NCBI GenBank assembly: GCA_026874595.1
Contig: CM049308.1
Span: 36,324,027-36,388,026, forward strand
Direction: 5' to 3'
DNA length: 64,000 bases
Source of the DNA: Sipunculus nudus
Taxonomy: Eukaryota; Annelida; Sipuncula; Golfingiida; Sipunculidae
Shown: in pieces, positions 23,926-35,800 of the stretch
Numbering within the stretch: the stretch's first letter is position 1
Layout of the letters: every line of letters starts with the position of its first letter
Notes under the pieces: model-generated
Databases searched by the model: none
What the model saw: only the letters and a program-made list of their open reading frames with translations
What the model was told of the DNA's origin: nothing
Made by a program: the position numbers and the translations under genes

Positions 23926-26659
23926 TCGTGACCCGTGACGCGTGTGGGTGTAGTGTTCGAAATTAAACTAGAATTGGCGAACTAAGGATAAGCTCAAGGC
24001 CACGAAATCTTTATATTGAACGCTTCCTTCGCTAACTTCCTCTTCCGCCCTCCATCCATTTTTCATCATAAAAGGCTTAACCAATCAATTCCTGCCGTTT
24101 GCGTTCTCACATTCGGTGTCGTTCCATTGTTACTTGCTCTGTTCACTGTCAATGATATATAACGTGTAACCATGTTGTAGGATACATATATGTATAAACA
24201 AAGTTATCACTCACTTTATTGACACTGGGCATCAGTTATTCATATTTTTTGTTTGTTTTGGAAACAAAGTGCCAATTAGCAACAGTAAATTTTACGTTTT
24301 TACCAAGGAAGGATTCGGTCTTTACCAATCAATACTTCTCGCTGTATGACGACAGAAACTTGTGTGGAGTAAAAACCTGGTTCTGTGGACCGGTAACCAT
24401 AATGTCGCTCGGAATTCTCTCAGAAATTGCACACGGATTTATCGGTTGCAGTACAACAACGGGGTAGATTAACGATAAAGAACCGGGATTATACACACTT
24501 GGATGTATTGACGCACTAAGGTACAATTTTTATTATTTCGTATTATTTATCAATGCCAAATCCTGCCTCTGACACTAATTCTGTTGAATTGTGATGATAA
24601 ACATGACCGTTGATGTTTTTCATTAACCTTTCTGGATTATGGGATTATGTTCACGGGAATGTGAAATCATGACAGCTTTTGGTGAACAGATGATCTTCAT
24701 TTGGAACGATTAAAATTTAACGAAAACGTTCTGGGATTGGTGGGACCTGAATCATGTTCCTCAGACACTGCAGGCCAATATCCGCCCGCAATTCTCCACT
24801 TTTACCAGATTCTCAAAGTTCATTAAAATAAATTGTTATAACGACGTGGTTCATCTGGAATATGAAGACATTTTCTAACAATGCTTATAATAATGAAATA
24901 TCACAATTTCTTAAAATTTCTGTTGTATATATTTTTGACATTAGATAACGGACCAGAAGGAAGCAAGATACAAGATTAAAAATCGTTGTCGCCAGAGGCA
25001 AGGCACAGAATAAATATTTAATGAATTATTAGCACTTACAGTTATAAGCCACTTTTTTATTCCAACGTTTTACGATTTACATTATATTTGATTCATCTGG
25101 TGTACCTGCCATCTGCCATTAAAAGATAATGCATTTCCTTTGCTTTGCCTAATCGAGGAACCTCTCCACGGGTATGTTATAAGTTTAATGTTATCGCTAT
25201 GCATTCTTAAGCGAATTTCAGTGATCATTGAAGTGTGTATTTAGTGGGGCAAGCTCGGTCGAAACAAGCACAAAACGAAAATAAGGTTAATAAAGCAACA
25301 GTGATGACAAACCAATCGCAGGTAATAGTCAGCCGGAATTCTCGATGAACAATCCTCTTTCAATTTTTCTCCTTTACTATTTCCGGGAATATTTGGAAGT
25401 GGTACAACGTTCTTATTTCTCTTGGATAATGCTTAAGTTTGTTCGGGTTTGGAAATCGGGAGTTGGTCCCACCTGGCGTAATTTCAAAAACAAAACAATA
25501 TTAATCGTCGTAACAAAGGTAATGTATAATAATAATATCCAGTGAACATATGTTTATAAGCTGTCGAATATTTTGTGATGTACATACACACCAATATCCA
25601 TGGCTTATTGTCTGGTCGCATCATATTGCTGTGAATATCGTCAATTTATAGACATATATTTTTTAAAATAAAAATGTGTTGTTTACATGTTTTTCACAGT
25701 ATAATATTTCGGACCCACATATGATAAGACAACAGTGACGTGTAGATGACTGGGGTTAGTATAAGAACAGGTCACAAAAATAAGTCACGACAACTCATGG
25801 AAATTAAGAGCTTCAGTTTCTGGTATAAACTGAACACTATGTGACAGTTGTGATATTGTCTGAGGGCCCGCGACTAATTTAAATACATGTAATTTCGAAG
25901 ATGCTTTAGATGCTCACAGAAAATCAGATAAGATACGAAGTTGTGTACAATATGAAAGATACAAGTATATGGGAAGTACATTTAGATGTATTACTTCTAG
26001 TTCACATAATAGCAACAGTTTGTATATTGTTTGGATCTTTTCATCGTAACCAATCTATTTCTATTTACCATTACAATGTCAGAATAGATAGGATTTTGTC
26101 GTGTTTGGGTGTCTCCATGGCAACATCTCTGACTGCCGTCACTGCTGTTTTGGTAGATTTTATTGTTGTGGGCTTTTCCATTGAAAGTGCCAGTTAATGA
26201 CAATTCAGCATGTGTACACTCCCGTGGCAGCGGTAACACAATATATTTTGCTCTGTCTGTACGCTGCCAGTTCTACTGTGTGTAATGATGGGTTTTGACA
26301 CCAGACGGCGGGTAGGTATGCACTAAAATGCACCGTACGTATTATGGAACTTGCAGCCAATCAATGACGCTCTCATCAAAGCGCTTTATCAACATACTGC
26401 AACATTGTGTCAAATTCCACAGGACAGGGCCAGGTTTTACTGTTTCGTGATTTATCTCACTGAGGCACTCAAACAATTGTTACTGGGTCATTACACAGCT
26501 GACCAGTAAGCCAATCACAAAGCAGATGGTAATTGGCTTAACATATCGTATCGCCTCACGTGACTAGCTCAGCAGACTGAGCAAAAAACAAAGCGGTTAA
26601 AAAACAAAGGGTGTAGATAAGGCGCTTTGTTAAGAGCGTATTATCTGTGTTTTCTTTGT

Positions 26660-26696
26660 AACTCCCCTGACCTTTCTCCATTGCAGTGTCAGTGAC
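26660..26696 (+). promoter_or_regulatory. Probable 3' splice site just upstream of the start codon
   Basis: A pyrimidine-rich run followed by cattgcag ends at 26686. The next 10 bases lead to the ATG. This looks like a splice acceptor, implying a separate upstream exon that is either 5' UTR or adds N-terminal residues. Confidence 0.5.
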
Positions 26697-26847
26697 ATGT
26701 CACCCGCGAAGTCGAGAAGTTATTTCTTTCACAGCACAGACGAGTCTCTTGATCAGCCAATAGAGAGACAAAACGCTTCAGCTTTATGGGGAGGTCTGAA
26801 ACGAGACACGACAGCTCACGGCATCCCACATTACTCCCGGGCAAGGG
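26697..26847 (+). CDS. Channel coding exon 1: cytoplasmic N-terminus with HG motif
   Basis: Encodes residues 1-50 plus the first base of codon 51. The motif TTAHGIPHYSRA holds the His-Gly pair (H41-G42) that DEG/ENaC channels need for normal gating, located just before TM1. It ends at a clear donor (ggg|GTAAGTG). The ATG has G at -3, which is acceptable context. It lies 10 bases after a pyrimidine-rich tract ending in ttgcag (26686), so this exon probably begins at 26687. The frame stays open back to that point, so the protein start is likely but not proven. Confidence 0.9.
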
Positions 26848-29800
26848 GTAAGTGTATATTAATGAGTCACACGTACGCTCCTGACGCAGCGTTTACTAGT
26901 ATACATAGCAGTCGTCCCAGGCAGACATCATTTCCTGTTACCGCTGCTTTCTATGGCAAGGTACTCTTCTGTGGGCAGGAATACCAGGGTGCGCACAGAG
27001 CAAAGAATTTTTATCAGTCCACTGATATATATTTCATGGTGGATCCAGTTGGTCTGATAACAACCGTTCTGGCATACGGCCAAGAATCTGACCAATGAGG
27101 CTTATGTCTGGGACGCTGCACTGCACTGCGTGCGGAGCGTATAGTTACACACCGCTCTACATATGTCACCCCCTCTACCGCAACGATTAAAAGTGCTCAT
27201 TCTTTTACAAGAAATATTAGGTTAACATAAAATACAGTGCCCTATCCTAGAATTATCATAGAATCTGTACAGATTTCGATCCGAAACCATTTCCTTCAGC
27301 CTGTTCACAGTAGAAATAAAAGTACGCGAGCCGCGGTCATTTGCGCGCAGAAACATAAACACAGCACCCCGTCCTTCTTTCTTATATCAATATAGCTACA
27401 ACAGTAAACAAAAATTATTTGTGCTTCAGGAAAAGAACACCTTCCTTGAATGCAAGTTTTGGTGCAGCATTAACGTCCGTTTTTATCAACATACAAAACC
27501 AAAACAATATGTAATACAGGTAGAAAACATACATTGAACCCGTAAGTCGGGGAGGTTTAGTCCGGAAACTTTTGTATTAAGCTAAGATTAACTGATAGGA
27601 GAAGATAATACACATAGTAGCACACACTTACTACCTATAACTAGTCTCTAAAGTTGGTTGGTCAATATAGAATTGGGTAATCAGTCTAATTAATGTCATG
27701 GCTGTGGCTAAAAAAACCGGTATTCTCACAGGTCTATACCTCTCATTTACATATATTGCATTGTATTCGTGACCATACTGATTTTTTACACGTACTAGTA
27801 CACGGTAAAACCCAATGTATAGGGCTTAAAGCGCCTGTGCCCGCCGATCATTTATGCTTTCTCTTACTTTCTTACGCGACCATCCAAGTAACACGACTAT
27901 TGTATTAAGTCACGTGTCCACTTTCACGGATGCGGATGCGGACGCTGCTAAAAACTCACAAAAACAAAGACTTTATCCATTTGTGCGGTGCTGGGAGGTC
28001 CTGCCAACAGCTGCGGATACGTATTTACCAACCGAATCATGTAGCGCTAGACGGAACGTGCCGGGTACCATTTAAAGAGATGAAAATCCTGAAAATCGGC
28101 ACTGCCAAACGTATATGTCGAAAAGTCAAACATGTCCGCATCAGTGCCTCGCATGCCCATCCGCATCTGTATCTACTCACGCGAAGCCAGAGTGTCATAA
28201 AACGTTAGTTTGGCCATAAAACGTGCTAAACAATGAGTACTTAACGTTTTTAAGAAGCAGAAGAATTCTTTTGCTAAAGCAAATGTTGTTTTAACACCAC
28301 GACATTGATTTAAATTAAAGAAAATACTTGACCAAAAAACCCAGAATACTAATACAGACTGATAACCCTTATTATATTCAAATAAAACCGTACTTCCGTC
28401 CCGAAAACCCATTCAAACAACAAGGGAGAAAGGAAACGGCATTTGTCATTTAATCAGCCAAATGTGAAACCTCCAACAAGTACAAAAAATACAACTCAAA
28501 ACAGGACAGCCTCGTTTCAAGGGGAAGATTGTTGTTTTAGTATTGACATTTGTTTAGATAACTGTTCACCTATAGCAATCAATCCCCTGCCATTTAAGAC
28601 AGCCGTCTTTATCAATTTTGAGTTCTGTGATGAATGATTCAAACGTAGAAAGAAGAGCCTCGGGCTATACGCTTCCCGATTCCTGCTTATATGTGTATCA
28701 CGTGAACGGCATGCCAGAGCCCATCCGCGGAGCAGCCGCATGAAAGGTCAGGGGTATATTCTGACATGACTTACTTACGGGGGGAACGTTATACCACAAT
28801 ACCAGTTCACTCTAGTACCAACTTTTTACTTTGTTATATCTTTCAAAATAAGGAAAGAACATCTTATATTCCGCTACGCCTTGTATTTTCAGGTAATTTG
28901 CATCACCATGTTCTCGACCTGGCACGAGTACAAGTTTCACGTTTTCTGTTAAATAAACTGTTTTATGAAATCTCAACTTTGGATTAACAACTAGATACAT
29001 TCTAAGGAATGCAACCCTCCTCCATAGGGGAGTGGGGATCCTTGTTGTAGGATGCTCCCATAACAGTGTTTGCATTCACGTATTCGGTCCATATTTACAG
29101 ATTCATACGTGCATGTGTGACTGTAAATTTGTGAATATTCCTTCATGACGTACATTATGTTGTGAACAAATACTCACAACACGCACACGAACTTGGATAA
29201 TTAATGTTCTAAATAGAGTATTTACATAAAACAGAGGATTTTCATCGGGCCGCTAGCAATGCAAGTTGCATGTGTTTACGTGCTTCTTTTGTTGTTTGTT
29301 TCTATCCACCAGGCTTCATGTATAACCGATGTAATTTTAAAGTCAAAATACAAAATTAACAGAAAAAATCATATCAGGATAATGCTGCATTCGTAACCTC
29401 TGGGTAATATGGTAACTACCTGTTGACAGGTTGAAAGTTGCGTTCGATCCGTGGTCCCAGTAGTGTTTAGCACTGGCGAACTAGCGTTTGTTGGAGTAAC
29501 CCCATTTGTCCCACTTGGTGAACTTCACCCTCAATTACGACAGTGACGGTATTCAGGAAACAAATAATGTAATTCCGATTTTACTAAAGTGAAAATAATT
29601 ATTTCAATGACAAGTAGAATTTTTGAAAAAAGATATGACCTGAAACGTACGTAATAAATGCTGTATGGTTTCTGTTACAACCTATACATCCGGTACCAAA
29701 CGGTTGCAAGTCGTCCATGTGTCCAGGAATCAGGGACCATTATACGGTCATTGTGTATTTTGAGAGTGCATTTATCTATGTTGATAGTTTTCTAATAATC

Positions 29801-32800
29801 ACCAAATATTCCGACTGTGTAGTTTACTATGTTACGGGGTGACATAAAAGCGGACCGAACTGTCTCGCTAGAATAGCAAGCGGTTGGAACGCCGGGCATG
29901 TGCGCCTCCAACATGGGTTCGAATCCCGGATCGGCCCAGAATTTTCCCCTAAAAAATTTGTCTTCTTAACGAAATAGGGGCTCGTCCAACGTGACGGTAA
30001 ACTTTGTGGCCCAGGGAATGAGCTCACCAAAGTGTGACTCCTGGGATAAATAGTCTTGTTTTGATAGCAGAACGCTTTTAAGAGGGGGTGTGTTACGGGA
30101 AGACATAAAGCGGACATAAAACTGTCTCGCTAGAAAAGCAAGCTTGGAATGCCGGACATGTGCGCCTCCAACATGGATTCGAATCCCGGATCGGCCTAGA
30201 ATTTTCCCCTTTAATATTTGTCTTCATAACAACTAATAATGACTAAATATTCTGACTGTGTCTGCATGCCTACAAGCCCCATATTGTCTAAAGCTAGAAA
30301 TGTTACAGTTGTACAGCTAACCTGGTCTGGTATTGCACGATTTATCGTCCACTTGATTTTGAACAACAGGCGACAATAATGTACTTCAACCCTGTTATGC
30401 GGACATTCATTCCTACTTAATAATCAAAATCAATAGCGCTTTTGTATTTTTTGTTAAGCACATGGGGAACTTATATGAAATTATGAATTTAACTTCTGCA
30501 TACATGCACTAATATAACCAAAAGAAAATAAAAGACTGAACCAAGCCGTTTCTATCGGACCCAATCGGACCCTGGAATATAAAGATATTCCTGTATAAAT
30601 TATTTTAATATAAGGAAACATAAATTTATTTTTTAATGTATGAGTTGTTGCACAATTTTTTACAAATTTGAAACAGGGGAAAAACCTACAAATTAAAGAG
30701 CCCTCTAAATACTCTTACACATATATGTAGACACCTACACAATTTTGAATGAAATTAAAATTTATATTATTTTCAAATTTCCCATTAATAGTAAAAATTA
30801 GGGGCTACCTTATCACAATATAAACTATAGGGTACTGATTGATTTTTTTGTAGAAATTTCCATCTTTGTAAAAAAACATAATTGAAACATCGAATAAGAC
30901 CTTTTTTTTTTAAATTATCTGAAGAGAAAATATGATTCGTAAAGGGTTACCTTTTTATAACAAGGTCCGATGTGGTCCAATTGGGTCCGATGGGGTCTGA
31001 TTCGGTAAATAGTCTCACCCATTTTGAAAGTATCATTTTCTGTTTGCATTGAGACACTAAAATGACTTCTTTGTTTACAGGAACTGTTAAGAAGGTGTTC
31101 TGGGGTATTATTATCGCCCTCTGCGTGGGAGCTCTTATCGTCAACATCTCCATACTCGCCTGGCAGTTCTTCTCCTTCAGAGTCAATGTCATCATTAAAA
31201 TGCAATATGAGCGGGAGATGACATTCCCCGCCGTCACAGTGTGTAACGCCAACCCGCTCCGTCTGTCTGAAGCCATGCTTAATCCTAAACTAGCGGAACT
31301 GCTTAACACTACCTGTAAGTAAACCTAAATACCTCAATACAGCAGATCAATTTACATGAATTTTACGCTACCTTTGTCATTCCTTACAAAAATACATGAC
31401 TCATTTTTCCATGCATGGCGTATTAGATACATGTGACGTAAGTGATGAAGATCAGCCATGTTAATTTGTTCATGCAAAATAATGATTGCAAATATAATAT
31501 TCGTTTAGTATATTTAGAATATGTTATTTGTACAGGTAAGATGTGTTCTGTTTAAATGTGTTAAAATGTGGGATAAATTACTGAGGAAAATAACATTCGA
31601 TCATTAGTTAGAGAATGGTTTAGACAATGTGAAATACAATTTAATCACCCTTTTCATGACTTTCTAAATATTTAAATTAAAATCAAGACTTGTTCAGTGC
31701 TGAAATTTTATTATCCCAATTCATGACTTTTTAAAAGCGTGGGAACACTGCCTCTTGAAAACAGCATTTTATTTTAAACTGGTTGATTTATTGTATTAAT
31801 CAATCAATAAACTAATTATCAAATAATAGAAAAAACTCATTCACGTCATTTTATCACGAAGCATAGACATACGTATGCGAGGGTACATTACAAAACTACC
31901 AACTAGAATATGACGGATTGAACAATTAAAAAATGCCTTTGTTCGGTATACATATGCGTGTTCCTTATTTATTTAGGTGTTATTGTGTAGAATGTGTCGG
32001 TGCATACATTGAATATGACAATATACGTTTGAACGTGGATAATAGGTGTTGAAGAATCTGAATTCTTCCTGCCTTTTGCTACTCAGAAACGTCACAATAA
32101 AACTGATTTACTTTAAGTAACAAAATATCAGGATGTTTCCAGTCATTATCAGTCTGTATTATTATCATTTTGTTATACCGGTGGTGATACCGGTATTGGT
32201 ATAAATAGCAGTACTATAAGATAAGTAGTACTAGTATTATGCTTATAGAATATTCAACGGCTGTCAAGCGATTCTATACTTTTCCTACTGTTTATGTTCA
32301 AGTCGTCATATTTTTTCTTAAATTTTCTTTAAAATTTCAACTTTTTCTTACTGTTTCCTAATTTTTCGTTTACATTGTGATATACCGCGCCTACCAGCCG
32401 TGAAACACTGTGAAAGTGTCCTTTTGTTATCGTATGGAAAGTGTTGAGGGTGATGTTTAGTTCCACCTGATCTCAAAACTGCAGGTACGAACTGAGCACA
32501 ACGTAAAAGTCATTTATATATGTTCTCAGTCATTTAAATGTTTTGAATATCACATTTGAATATCTCTCATCCCAAAAATGAGAATGAATAATTTGTTGCT
32601 CATGTGTTTTCAGTCGTTTGTCTAATTTTTTCCATCTATTTTCCAAATGTTGTCCTACTTTTTTCCAGATATTGCCAGCCGTACTTCTGTTGTACTGTTT
32701 CGTGAGTGTGTGTTTATATATATGAACAGAACAGTTTCCTTTGTACTTGTTATGCGATGTTTATACAAGATGTGTACGTCAACCGGCATAAGAGAGTCGA

Positions 32801-35800
32801 TGCATTCTTCTCTCGTGTAACAGAAGGAAAATAACTAAGTATACCGAGTTCTGTATGTCGGCAGATAATTCATCATCCGAGACTTTCCATTTGGAACAGA
32901 CGTTGTTAGAGGTGCTGGCTTCCATCCCGTTAAGTGAAAAGATGGCAATGGGGCATCAGGCCAAAGACATGTTACTGGACTGCCAGTACGCGGGCTACAA
33001 CTGCTACTGGGACAAGTAAGTGAAAATATTCTTTCGTTAAGTCATCTTGTTTTCAGGTGTAATATTGTTTTGAAATAATATAATATTTAAAATGAGTGAA
33101 ATAATTTAAATTATTAAATTAATTAAATATAAATTAATTAGAATGAAATATAAAAATATTTGCCCAATTTTATTTCGTAAAAGGCAATGAACACAAAATA
33201 GAATATGAAATGGTATTAAATGGAAATAAGTATAAAAGATCTTTAAAAAAACTTATCTTACCTGATACGTTTTCATGAAAAACGTACTATAATAAACTTA
33301 CAGCCTCGCTTCTGATTTATAATGTAATTTAAAGAAAGTTTAACATTTTTTGCTGCCGTTTTTCAAAACAGTATAATTAATGTAATAAATATGTTAAAAT
33401 AAACTTGTCTAATGAATAATATTTTGTTCCATAACCCGTATGGTAATTTTCTCTCTTTCTCCCTTTTACCACAGAGACTTCGCTCACATGTTCAACCCGC
33501 TTCATGGGAACTGTTACGTGTTCAACTCAGGCTGGCAGGGAAAGCAAGCACTCAAGACGTCCAAGAAAACTGGACGAAGATATGGTAATTCTCATGATTA
33601 AAGTGTAGTGTGAGCTGGTCGAAAAACGATTCTTGCAGCCCCCCCTGTAAAATCATATAATATATGTAATGAAATTACATGATCTCTATTAGCAAGGTAT
33701 ATGGAAAGCTTGCTTTACTTTGTAATATCTTTACATGGATGATTAATCAACGCAGAGCCTCATACAAAGATGTTTATGAATATAATTATTTGCTCACCTG
33801 TATGTTTCCATGTAATGAACCTGTTTATCTCAGCAAATATATTTTACGCAAGTTCCCATTAGCCGTTTATTGACACATGACACAGTATATTAAAATGCCC
33901 ATTTAAGGAGCAACCTATACTTTATTTAAATAAAAACTTCAATACTGTATTATAAACAGAAAATTAGATGATCATAATTCTTAAAGATATCCTTGACATC
34001 ATGAAAAATATGAAGAAAAAAAGTCTTGCAGTTTTTGCATTAGGATTTATTTTGCGTGAAAACCGTAACAGCATTTTATGGGAATGCGTTAAGCGAATGT
34101 TCATAGATGTACTTTTTATTAGATATATCATTCATGTTTTTTTTTCACCAGGTTTGATTATATGTATACGATTGGAGTCATTTTATTAAGTTATTGAGAA
34201 ATTAAGAATTAGCTCCAAAGAAAAACATTATGTCTTATGTCCAAACAGTATATCTACTTGATGTTTGGCTTTGGCGGCCTTTTGGTGTGGGAGTAAGACG
34301 GTACAATTATCATTGAGATTTGAAAAAAATCTGGAAGTTTATTTTCCGGAAAAGCTGTTTTTTATTGAACTCTCGCTTTGTAACACGGATTGACGTACAC
34401 ATCTTCGGTAGTGACTGTACGGTTTGCCTCTTTTGTGAAATGGTAAAATATTCAGCATAGAGTTGTAACCAGAATTCGTCTATTTTGAAGGGCTGAAGGC
34501 AATATTCAATCTCCAACAAGATGAGTATTTGCCTCACGTGGTAGAGTCTGCCGGTTTACTCGTCGCCATACATGACCATGATCGCATGCCCTTCCCGGAA
34601 GACGAGGCGTTTGTCGTGACCCCGGGTCAACTCAATTCGGTGGGAATTAGACAGGTAGGCAGCGGTAACCTTCAGTGAAAAAAAATGTTATTATGATATT
34701 TACACGAGAAAAATGAAGTTACATTATGTTCCAGGCGTGGTGTACACACGATGATTTAATATGCTATGTGTATCGTGTAAGACGATTTATGATATTTCAG
34801 ATGAGGTAATTTAAGACCATTATTATGCTTGCCAGGCTTATATAAACTTGTCCTCAGTTAAGAGGAACAAGGAGAAAAAAGTGATTTATAATAAAAATAT
34901 ATATATGATTTTATTCAGGCTTCAGCATGTACATATATACAAAATAACAAACAAATAAAGTAAGATAATTACACACGTCCCGTCATGCACTTTGGACTGC
35001 ACTAAAAGTTTATAAAGAACACGAATCGATATTGGTCTATGATGCAGACAAGATGATATACACAAAGCAAATTCTAAGATACACAGTTAAATAAGCTGCA
35101 CCCAGCCGCCAGAGGTGGTTCCTACTCAAAACGAACCTTTTCCAGTGAGGAATAGTTGACGGCCGGGAATGCTTGTCTCAACTGGCAAACTCCAAAATCA
35201 AAATTTGTCGAAGTGCAAGGAAACACCTGTTTACATGGCACATGCCAATGGGTAAAGCTGTGTATACATTCATTCTTTTTTTACGGCAACGATAATCCGG
35301 CAAAGTAATGCGAAATCGGCAGAAAATTGGTTATATGAAATTTCATTGGAGTGTTAACATGCGCACGGCACTGAAACGACAATACGGTCCGACTATCCGG
35401 CTATTTTTGGAATAAGTCTGTGAAAGATTTGTTTGCCGTTGCCGGACATAAAATAAATAGTACCGCGCAACTCCCATAAAATGACGTCACTACCACTCAG
35501 CACGGGCATCCTTTGCCATTTGGGGGAAAAAAGACAAAATATCGGCCTAAAGGGTAAATAAAGAAAGGTAGAGAACTTTGGTCTAGACACACGTTAATAT
35601 AATCTAAATCACTCTTACTGTTCAAAAGAAGTATAAATAAATTATAATATGTTCCTTTCTGTCTTCGTGTTTGATTAATAAATTGGACCCAGTATAACAC
35701 TTTACTTCTTCATCTTGTCTGCACGGTAATTTAAGTAAAAGGCAATATTTAGAAGGATATCATTGCCTAGGAGGTCCATCGTGAAGAACAAAACACGTGC

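Larger units (their letters stand above)
22941..26659. other. Upstream flank of the channel gene
   Basis: Contains the 240-bp MITE at 23346 and the candidate TATA box at 23917. A 95-codon frame at 25910-26197 is hydrophobic in parts but resembles no family I know and is probably chance. Any 5' exon or promoter of the channel gene should lie here or further upstream. Confidence 0.4.
26848..31080 (+). other. Intron 1 (4.2 kb)
   Basis: GT-AG intron in phase 1. It holds repeat R3 (27240-27640), the tandem SINE pair (29831-30225) and the inverted-arm AT-rich segment before exon 2. No other coding exon fits the frame between H41-G42 and TM1. Confidence 0.85.

Noticed and set aside
25910-26197. 95-codon partly hydrophobic frame upstream of the channel gene
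   Set aside because: Resembles no known family and does not join in frame to exon 1. Probably chance.
26848-27098. Open frame continuing past channel exon 1
   Set aside because: It reads through a strong GTAAGTG donor. The downstream residues do not resemble TM1, whereas exon 2 does and keeps the frame.
30915-31309. Two antisense open frames over exon 2
   Set aside because: Shadows of the conserved TM1 exon on the opposite strand.
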